Source: Planctomycetes bacterium RIFCSPHIGHO2_12_FULL_52_36 (lineage in GTDB: Bacteria; Planctomycetota; Brocadiia; Brocadiales; Bathyanammoxibiaceae). Taken from it: a DNA stretch of 5,803 bases. The stretch lies in assembly GCA_001828545.1 (NCBI GenBank), contig MHYW01000120.1:1-5803 (forward strand), written 5' to 3'. Shown here in pieces: positions 1 through 4,934 of this stretch (position 1 is its first letter; each line of letters begins with the position of its first letter). A model generated the notes under the pieces. That model did no database searches. It worked only from the letters and a program-made list of their open reading frames with translations, and was not told where the DNA came from. The position numbers were made by a program, and so were the translations under genes.

Positions 1-1106
1 TCCAATCAGAGGCTACGGACCTCCACATAGAACCAGAGGAAACCCTCGTAAGGACCCGTTACAGGGTAGACGGTGTGCTCTGTCAGGGGGCCACTATCCC
101 CAAGAAGTTTCTATCCGCCGTCACCGTAAGGGTAAAAATCATGTCCGGCATGAACATCTCTGAGGCACGAATACCCCAGGATGGAAGGATAAAGACCACC
201 GTAAACGGCAGGGCAGTAGATATCAGGGTCAACAGTTTTCCCACCACCTTTGGCGAGACTGTCGCCATGAGGTTATTGGACAAAGAAAAGCTGGTCAGGG
301 GGTTGGAGAGCCTGGGCTTTTTCCCTTCAAACCTGGAGATATTTAAGAAAATGATTAACAAGCCCCACGGTATCATCTTGGTCACCGGTCCTACGGGTTC
401 AGGTAAGACCACCACCCTCTACTCCACCCTGACCTTCCTCAACAGCCTGGAGAGAAAAATCATAACAGTAGAAGACCCTGTGGAGTATGAACTCCCCCTC
501 ATCCGCCAGTCACAGATAAACCCTAAGGCTGGCCTCACCTTCGCCGTAGGGCTGAGGGCCATCTTGAGGCAGGACCCTGACGTTATCTTCGTGGGTGAGA
601 CCAGGGACGGCGAGACGGCAGAGATGGCAGTGCGGTCCGCCTTGACCGGTCACCTCGTCTTCAGCACCCTCCACACCAACGACGCCATGGGGGCAATACC
701 CAGGCTCATAGACATGGGTGTAGAGCCCTTCCTGGTATCCTCTTCCCTGGTCGGCGTTATAGCCCAGAGGCTGGTCAGGATACTCTGCAAGCAGTGCAAA
801 GAAGAGACCACCCCCGACCCCGTTCGCTTAAAGGATATGAATTGGGAGGGGCAACTGACTAAATGTTACAAAGGTAAGGGGTGTACTGACTGTAGAGGTA
901 CGGGCTACAGGGGTAGAATCGCACTAATTGAACTCTTGACCGTCACCCCAGAACTCTCGGAACTCATTGTAAAAAGGGCGGACGACTCTGCTATGAAGGC
1001 CCTGGCCATCAGTCAAGGGATGAAGACCCTCAAGGAGGACGGACTGGAAAAGATACGACAAGGCATCACCTCCCTGGAAGAGGTACAAAAAGTAGCGGGA
1101 ATATAA
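1..1106 (+). CDS. pilB: Type IV pilus assembly ATPase PilB / GspE family, C-terminal part (5' truncated by window)
   Basis: Hexameric cytoplasmic ATPase that powers pilus extension (or type II secretion). The reading frame is open from base 3, so the gene starts upstream; 367 residues are visible and the N-terminal regulatory domain is missing. Numbering from base 3: SEATDLHIEP (2-11) is the conserved entry to the ATPase core; Walker A GPTGSGKT is at 129-136 (bases 387-410); the Asp box EDPVEY is at about 157; Walker B DPDVIFVGE is at 191-199; the His box HLVFSTLHTNDA is at 217-228. A zinc-type tetracysteine, CxxC at 262/265 and CxxC at 294/297, is followed by GTGYRGR. This Cys motif is typical of extension ATPases (PilB/GspE) and absent from the retraction ATPase PilT. 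After Walker B the sequence reads GETRD where GEIRD is more usual, a mild change. PilC, PilMN and PilO follow, favouring PilB over GspE, but the sequence alone does not fully separate them. Confidence 0.93.
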   Translation, partial: QSEATDLHIEPEETLVRTRYRVDGVLCQGATIPKKFLSAVTVRVKIMSGMNISEARIPQDGRIKTTVNGRAVDIRVNSFPTTFGETVAMRLLDKEKLVRGLESLGFFPSNLEIFKKMINKPHGIILVTGPTGSGKTTTLYSTLTFLNSLERKIITVEDPVEYELPLIRQSQINPKAGLTFAVGLRAILRQDPDVIFVGETRDGETAEMAVRSALTGHLVFSTLHTNDAMGAIPRLIDMGVEPFLVSSSLVGVIAQRLVRILCKQCKEETTPDPVRLKDMNWEGQLTKCYKGKGCTDCRGTGYRGRIALIELLTVTPELSELIVKRADDSAMKALAISQGMKTLKEDGLEKIRQGITSLEEVQKVAGI

Positions 1107-1110
1107 TCCA

Positions 1111-1246
1111 GGGAGTAGGGGGTAGGGGCTAGGGGTTAGGGATTAGGGGTCAGGGGTTAGGGGGTAGGGATTAGAAAAAGTTTATTTTCCTAGTCCCTGT
1201 CCCCTAGTCCCTGATCCCTATCCCCTAGTCCCTGCCTCCCCCCTGA
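1111..1246. repeat. Large inverted repeat of telomere-like 7-base units
   Basis: Fills most of the 164-base pilB-pilC gap. The left arm has eight uninterrupted 7-base units from 1116 to 1171, all of form TAGGGNN (TAGGGGT, TAGGGAT, TAGGGGG, TAGGGGC) except one CAGGGGT, then TAG. The right arm (1185-1246) has the complementary pattern in 7-base phase: TCCCTGT, CCCCTAG, TCCCTGA, TCCCTAT and so on. The arms pair imperfectly over about 60 bases around a short loop at about 1179-1184, flanked by AAAA and TTTT. The + strand of the left arm has many runs of 3-5 G spaced by 2-4 bases, enough for G-quadruplexes. Function unknown. It could shape mRNA stability or processing between pilB and pilC, or be a dispersed genomic repeat. 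It is not a canonical terminator, because the T-rich run lies at the loop and not after the stem. Confidence 0.85.
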
Positions 1247-1270
1247 CTTTTAGGGAACGGCGACAGCAAA

Positions 1271-2491
1271 ATGCCTCGGTACAGCTACACGGCTATAGAT
1301 GACCACGGAAAGACCGTCAAAGGGATATCTCAGGCAGGGAGCGAACAAGAGCTAACTGCCAAGCTTTCTCAAGAGGGTTACTACCTCTTAACTGCCTCCG
1401 CTGCAGATGACAAGGCGAAAGGTGGAGGAGGGTCTTTTCTCGTCTGGGGGAAGATAAAACCACGGGAGGTCATTACCTTTACCCACCACCTCTCCACCGT
1501 CCTGAGCGCAGGCATCCCTATCCTGCAGGGCCTGGAGGACCTGACAGAACAGACCACAGACCCCAGGTTCAAACAGATACTACTGGAGGTGAAGAACGAC
1601 GTCCAGGGGGGACGGAGGCTCTCTGAGGCCCTCAGTCGCCACCCAAAGGCCTTCTCAGAACTCTACGTGAACATCCTTAAGGCAGGCGAGGCCACAGGAG
1701 AAGTGGATAAGGTACTGACCGATATAGGTTACTTCCTGGAGTGGTCGGAGGACCTAAAATCAAGCATAAAACAGGCCACTTTATATCCAAAACTCCTCTT
1801 AGGTGCCATAATCCTCCTGGTGGGGTTCCTCTTTGCCTTTGTCTTCCCCAAGATTACCGGGATACTGCTGGAACTACAAATCCCCCTGCCATTACCTACC
1901 AGGATGGTAATTGGCTTTAGTGGCTTCATGAGGCACAACTGGTACTACCTCCTGGCTGGTATTGTCTCAGTGGTTGTAATCTTGAGGGTAATCGCCAACT
2001 ATCCATGGGGCAGGATGGCCCTGGACAAGTTTTCGCTGGGCGTCCCTATCTATGGGGTACTACTGCGCAGTATTGCCCTCACCAGGTTCGCCCACTTTAT
2101 GGCCCTCCTTTCCAAGGCCGGGGTGGATGTCATCCAGTCCCTAACCATAGTGGAAAAGGTGGTTGACAACGCAGTAATCGCCAAAGTCATACGTACTTCC
2201 AGGGAGCAGGTAAGGACAGGCCGTCAACTGTCAGAATCACTTAAAAAGAGCAAACAGTTCCCACCGATGGTGGTGCGTATGGTAGAAGTAGGTGAGGCAA
2301 GTGGAGAAATGGACAAGAGTCTGGAAAAGGTGAGTCAATACTACGACCGTGAGATACCCAAGACTATTAAGATGGTCTTCGCCTATGTGGAACCTGCCAT
2401 GATAGGCTTCCTGGCCATTATAGTTGGCTTTGTAGCCATTTCCATATTCCTCCCCTTGTACGGCTCTCTTGGACAACTCATGAATAAGTAA
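1271..2491 (+). CDS. pilC: Type IV pilus inner-membrane platform protein PilC / GspF family
   Basis: Polytopic inner-membrane protein that sits above the PilB hexamer and couples its motion to insertion of pilins into the fibre. At 406 residues it has the usual family length. The start MPRYSYTAIDDHGKTVKG matches the typical family N-terminus, and an in-frame TGA at 1244 with no other start codon before 1271 fixes the start. A glycine-rich linker lies near 51-55. Two homologous cytoplasmic T2SSF domains follow, at about 68-170 and 268-370, each ending in the same signature: KAGEATGEVDK at 137-147 and EVGEASGEMDK at 339-349. Hydrophobic membrane segments lie at about 172-195, 224-243 and 372-396. 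The Shine-Dalgarno is weak: AGGG at 1252-1255 is about 15 bases from the ATG, and the large heptamer hairpin ends just upstream, so initiation may depend on RNA folding (inference). Confidence 0.95.
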   Translation: MPRYSYTAIDDHGKTVKGISQAGSEQELTAKLSQEGYYLLTASAADDKAKGGGGSFLVWGKIKPREVITFTHHLSTVLSAGIPILQGLEDLTEQTTDPRFKQILLEVKNDVQGGRRLSEALSRHPKAFSELYVNILKAGEATGEVDKVLTDIGYFLEWSEDLKSSIKQATLYPKLLLGAIILLVGFLFAFVFPKITGILLELQIPLPLPTRMVIGFSGFMRHNWYYLLAGIVSVVVILRVIANYPWGRMALDKFSLGVPIYGVLLRSIALTRFAHFMALLSKAGVDVIQSLTIVEKVVDNAVIAKVIRTSREQVRTGRQLSESLKKSKQFPPMVVRMVEVGEASGEMDKSLEKVSQYYDREIPKTIKMVFAYVEPAMIGFLAIIVGFVAISIFLPLYGSLGQLMNK

Positions 2492-2535
2492 ACCGATGAG
2501 AGTTCTGAAAAAGTCTGATGGTTCCCTTAACTTCT

Positions 2536-2558
2536 CCCCCTCCCTTGAGGGGAGGGGG
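2536..2558. repeat. C-rich/G-rich hairpin in the pilC-pilMN gap
   Basis: A perfect 9-bp stem, CCCCCTCCC at 2536-2544 and GGGAGGGGG at 2550-2558, closes a 5-base loop (TTGAG). It lies 44 bases after the pilC stop and 2 bases before the 28-bp palindrome. Only TTG follows the stem, with no run of T, so it is a poor fit to a Rho-independent terminator. A similar C-rich/G-rich hairpin lies upstream of the radical SAM gene (about 4879-4916), suggesting a dispersed repeat class. Confidence 0.75.
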
Positions 2559-2560
2559 TT

Positions 2561-2604
2561 GTAGGGGCACGGCGCGCCGTGCCCCTACCTAGACTATATA
2601 AATA
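2561..2604. repeat. Perfect 28-bp palindrome with AT-rich tail, copy 1
   Basis: Bases 2561-2588 form a perfect loop-free palindrome: arm GTAGGGGCACGGCG followed directly by its reverse complement, with GGCGCGCC at the centre. After 3 bases comes GACTATATAAATA (2592-2604). The same 28 bases and the same 13-base tail recur at 4736-4778 in the same orientation. The tail ends 35 bases before the pilMN start. TATAAA within it resembles a -10 box, but no -35 element stands at the right distance because that position falls in the palindrome, so a promoter is not claimed. Best read as a REP/MITE-like dispersed palindromic element. Confidence 0.9.
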
Positions 2605-2639
2605 GGAGTTTTGCAGAGGTCTCCCAATACCTAAAAACT

Positions 2640-4130
2640 ATGGCTAAAGCCGAACCCTTCATAGGCCTGGAGGTAACCTCTAAGAAAATCAGGCTGGTGG
2701 AACTGGTGACCCTGCCTACAGGGATTGAAGTTACCAACTTCGCCACGCTGGAACTCCCCCAGGGGGGGCTGAAAGACGCAGGCCCAAAGCTCCAGTCCCT
2801 CCTCCAGGGAGAAGACTTCCGTGGGGAGAAGGTTAATGCCCTCCTCTACTACCCATCCATAGATTACCTGCAGGTCTCCCTACCTCCCATCAAGAGCAAG
2901 GCAGACCTAAGCCTCGTTGCCGCCAGGGAGGCCAAAAAAGACCTCAAATCACCCGTAGAGGAATTAATCTATGCCTATGAGCTTGTGGGAGAATCAGAGG
3001 AGAAAGGTGTACCAAAAAAAGAGGTCCTCATTGCCCGGGCCAGTACCAAGGATACCAAGGAATACTTCCAGGTATTAAAAGCGGCAGACCTGCGCTTTAA
3101 CTCCATCACCGTGATACCCTCAGTGCTCTTAAATCTCTTCAAGATGAGCGGGGGACTAAAGGAAGAGACCCTTGCAGGTATCTTGGTGGGAGAGGAAAAA
3201 GGTACCATAGTAATCCTCCATCAAGGCAACCTCCGCTTCCCCAGGGACTTCCCGCTAAAGCTGACAGGAGAAGCGGGTGGGCTGCAGGTCCGCCTGATAG
3301 CCGAGCTAAAGCGGTCTCTACTCTACCTGAAGCAACGGGTCAGGGGGCTTGAACCCCAGCGGATAATCCTCCTGGGAGACATAGACAAACCTCAAGAGGT
3401 AACAGGGGCCCTTACTCAGGAGGTGGGTATCAAGACAGAGATGTATCTCCCTCCAGGGCTTGACCTATCCCCCCTGGGGGATAGGATGGAAGAGTTCAGG
3501 AATTCTCTCCAGCAGTTCATCCTCCCCCTGGGCCTGGCATGGAACGGGCCAGAACGTTCAGAGTTAAACCTTCTGGCCCAGGAAGTCCAGGCGCAGAAAA
3601 TGGTCCATTGGGCCAAAATAGTCGTAGAGGCCGCCGCCCTCCTTTTTATTACTCTTCTAATACTGCGTTTCACATGGCTCTGGATAGATGGCCGCCCACA
3701 CTGGAAAAGCATTGCCGGGTTAAAAGCTGACCTATCTGAGTTACAACCCAAATTGCAGGAGATGGACAGGGTTAATGAGGAGAGGAGACAGCAGGAGTTG
3801 AAACTGGCCCTCCTGGGAAAGATAAAGGGACCCAAAGACGGCTGGGCAAAGATACTTAGAACCATAAGCCTCAGCATACCCCCAGAGATGTACCTGGAGC
3901 TGCTGGAACTGAGGGAGACCCCAACCGATTGGAGCCTAAAACTCAAAGGACAGGTAACTGGGGCCAACCCCTCTCTGACAAATAAATGCTTCAATGAATT
4001 CTTTTCCCTCCTTCTCACCTCCCCTGACCTGGGTGAAGTAAAAATAGAATCCGATAAGACAGGCTCTGTGATGAAGGGGAGTACCTCCCTTAGCCAGCGA
4101 GACTTTGCGGTGGTCACGAAAGTAAAATAG
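2640..4130 (+). CDS. PilM-PilN fusion protein (GspL-like layout), pilus inner-membrane alignment component
   Basis: Links the cytoplasmic motor to the extracytoplasmic alignment complex. Residues about 6-303 look like the PilM actin-like fold: GLEVTSKKIRLVEL at the start, LPPIKSKADLSLVAAREAKK (81-100) like the PilM core, and LPLGLAW (295-301) like the end of PilM. A PilN-like LNLLAQE follows at 309-315, then one membrane segment (about 325-349), a coiled coil (about 358-396) and a ferredoxin-like PilN/GspL-type domain (about 401-496). PilM plus PilN as separate proteins would total about 530 residues, so 496 fits a compact fusion. Nucleotide-site motifs look eroded: GLEVTS where PilM usually has a GLDIGS-type loop, and ILVGEEKGT where a DIGxxxT loop is expected. 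The ATG at 2640 is the only plausible start for this N-terminus but lacks a near Shine-Dalgarno; AGAGGT at 2615-2620 is 19 bases away. An unusual GspL is the main alternative. Confidence 0.82.
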   Translation: MAKAEPFIGLEVTSKKIRLVELVTLPTGIEVTNFATLELPQGGLKDAGPKLQSLLQGEDFRGEKVNALLYYPSIDYLQVSLPPIKSKADLSLVAAREAKKDLKSPVEELIYAYELVGESEEKGVPKKEVLIARASTKDTKEYFQVLKAADLRFNSITVIPSVLLNLFKMSGGLKEETLAGILVGEEKGTIVILHQGNLRFPRDFPLKLTGEAGGLQVRLIAELKRSLLYLKQRVRGLEPQRIILLGDIDKPQEVTGALTQEVGIKTEMYLPPGLDLSPLGDRMEEFRNSLQQFILPLGLAWNGPERSELNLLAQEVQAQKMVHWAKIVVEAAALLFITLLILRFTWLWIDGRPHWKSIAGLKADLSELQPKLQEMDRVNEERRQQELKLALLGKIKGPKDGWAKILRTISLSIPPEMYLELLELRETPTDWSLKLKGQVTGANPSLTNKCFNEFFSLLLTSPDLGEVKIESDKTGSVMKGSTSLSQRDFAVVTKVK

Positions 4131-4133
4131 AGT

Positions 4134-4139
4134 GAGGAG
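4134..4139 (+). promoter_or_regulatory. Ribosome binding site supporting the TTG start of pilO
   Basis: GAGGAG lies 6 bases before TTG at 4146. The frame is closed by the pilMN stop TAG (4128-4130), and no ATG or GTG lies between, so this site decides the TTG start. Confidence 0.8.
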
Positions 4140-4145
4140 ACTCAA

Positions 4146-4733
4146 TTGGAAACGCCTAAAATCAGCCTTGAAAAGATACCCCCATTCATAAAGGTACTGC
4201 TCCCTATAGTGCCACTGCTGGTAGTCTTCCTGTTCGTGAATTCCCATTTCCTAAGCGCAAAGGCCCGTAAACTGGAAGCGGCTAAAGGAGAGAAGAATAA
4301 ACTGCAACTGGAAATTGCCAAGAATAAACAAAAACTGACAGGCTTTAGACCGCCCAGCGAACTGGAAGAGAAGGAGGTAGCAGAAACGGCAACGTCCTTC
4401 CATAGAGTAGTGAAGTCCTTACGAGCGAAAAGGGAGGTCTATGATAAGGTAACAAACAGGGCAGTCTCTTGTGGTATAGTTGACCTCTCCATTGACCCCT
4501 CCTACATGCCCAGCCAGGCAGGAGATGCAGTAAAGGTGGAAACACAGCTTGGACTAGACCAATACAGGAGTTATATGAAACTCAATTTCCACTGCGAGTC
4601 TAAATCCCTGGGTTGTTTCTTGGAGGGTCTGACCGGAGTAGAAAACTATATAATAATTGAATCCCTAATCATAAAGCGCGAACTACCCAGGCCGGGGGTT
4701 GAACTGGTACTGAAGCTATTTACGAAGAGTTAG
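4146..4733 (+). CDS. pilO: Type IV pilus assembly protein PilO-like (GspM-type)
   Basis: 195-residue bitopic membrane protein, close to the usual PilO length of about 200. A short cytoplasmic N-terminus is followed by one membrane segment at about 13-32 (FIKVLLPIVPLLVVFLFV), a charged coiled coil at about 37-66, and a ferredoxin-like C-terminal domain at about 90-195 with the PilO-like pattern YMKLNFHCESKSLGCFLEGL, then NYIIIESLIIKRE, then a final beta strand. In known systems PilO dimerises with PilN through this layout, which here would mean the C-terminal half of the upstream fusion. It starts with TTG at 4146, only 15 bases after the pilMN stop and in the same frame, so the two genes are surely cotranscribed and probably translationally coupled. 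Sequence similarity in this family is weak; the call rests on layout plus neighbours. GspM is the alternative name if the system is a secretion one. Confidence 0.8.
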   Translation: METPKISLEKIPPFIKVLLPIVPLLVVFLFVNSHFLSAKARKLEAAKGEKNKLQLEIAKNKQKLTGFRPPSELEEKEVAETATSFHRVVKSLRAKREVYDKVTNRAVSCGIVDLSIDPSYMPSQAGDAVKVETQLGLDQYRSYMKLNFHCESKSLGCFLEGLTGVENYIIIESLIIKRELPRPGVELVLKLFTKS

Positions 4734-4735
4734 TG

Positions 4736-4778
4736 GTAGGGGCACGGCGCGCCGTGCCCCTACTGGACTATATAAATA
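4736..4778. repeat. Perfect 28-bp palindrome with AT-rich tail, copy 2
   Basis: Bases 4736-4763 are identical to the palindrome at 2561-2588, and the tail GACTATATAAATA recurs at 4766-4778. The gap between palindrome and tail is 2 bases here and 3 in copy 1. The palindrome starts 2 bases after the pilO stop codon, so the transcript would carry a strong hairpin right at the end of the coding region. No T run follows the stem, so an intrinsic terminator is not supported. It could still protect the 3' end of the RNA (inference). Confidence 0.9.
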
Positions 4779-4797
4779 TGGCAACCGAAACTCCTTC

Positions 4798-4812
4798 TCC
4801 GCCTTAGGCGGA
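4798..4812. repeat. Short perfect inverted repeat TCCGCCTTAGGCGGA
   Basis: Two 7-base arms around a single central T, in the gap between pilO and the radical SAM gene. It is compact and GC-rich, with no T run after it (ACAAAAG follows). Function unknown; it could be a protein-binding site or part of the dispersed repeats filling this gap. Confidence 0.6.
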
Positions 4813-4843
4813 CAAAAGTTGTCTGGCCAAAAACGCCTGAGAA

Positions 4844-4872
4844 CCCTCCCCTCTAAAAAGAGGGGTAAGGGG
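4844..4872. repeat. Hairpin with CCCCTCT / AGAGGGG arms
   Basis: A perfect 7-bp stem, CCCCTCT at 4848-4854 and AGAGGGG at 4859-4865, around an AAAA loop. It can be extended outward by CCCT (4844-4847) against AGGG after a small bulge. GTGTGTCTT follows, so the T content is weak for a terminator. Part of the run of hairpins before the radical SAM gene. Confidence 0.65.
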
Positions 4873-4878
4873 TGTGTC

Positions 4879-4916
4879 TTCCCCCCTTCCCTCCCACTGG
4901 ATGGGGGAGGGGGAAA
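4879..4916. repeat. Imperfect C-rich/G-rich hairpin upstream of the radical SAM gene
   Basis: A pyrimidine arm (4879-4896, C runs ending CCCTCCCA) faces a purine arm (4902-4916, TGGGGGAGGGGGAAA) across a 5-base loop CTGGA. Pairing is imperfect and needs wobble pairs or bulges. It resembles the hairpin at 2536-2558 in composition. It ends 8 bases before the putative Shine-Dalgarno of the next gene. Confidence 0.5.
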
Positions 4917-4924
4917 CCATTTCC

Positions 4925-4930
4925 AGAGGT
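4925..4930 (+). promoter_or_regulatory. Putative ribosome binding site of the radical SAM gene
   Basis: AGAGGT lies 4 bases before the ATG at 4935. The spacing is slightly short, but no better site or nearby start is seen; the next in-frame ATG (4983) has no purine-rich stretch before it. Confidence 0.5.
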
Positions 4931-4934
4931 CACA

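Noticed and set aside
1116..1242. The 7-base arrays as a CRISPR or true telomere
   Set aside because: Units are 7 bases with no spacers, so it is not CRISPR. It lies between two operon genes inside continuous sequence and has facing arms, so it is not a chromosome end in this window.
2592..2604. Tail GACTATATAAATA as a promoter for pilMN
   Set aside because: A -10-like TATAAA is present but the -35 position falls inside the GC palindrome with no match, and the same tail follows copy 2 about 156 bases from the next start, so it looks like part of the repeat.
3416..4117. A 233-codon open frame on the - strand opposite pilMN
   Set aside because: It lies fully inside the well-supported pilMN gene, its translation is rich in Ser/Arg with no recognisable domain, and no ribosome binding site or operon context supports it.
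4128..4148. TAG read-through joining pilMN and pilO, since both are in the same frame
   Set aside because: A good GAGGAG site 6 bases before TTG 4146 explains separate initiation of pilO, and PilO-like proteins normally begin at this point relative to the membrane segment. One in three adjacent genes share a frame by chance.
3936..4247. A 103-codon - strand open frame across the pilMN-pilO junction
   Set aside because: It covers the coding ends of two supported genes and has no family signal.
4736..4778. Palindrome copy 2 as a Rho-independent terminator for the pilus operon
   Set aside because: The stem is strong but is followed by TGGACTATATAAATA, not a T run, and the palindrome has no loop bases. 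An identical copy lies upstream of pilMN inside the cluster.
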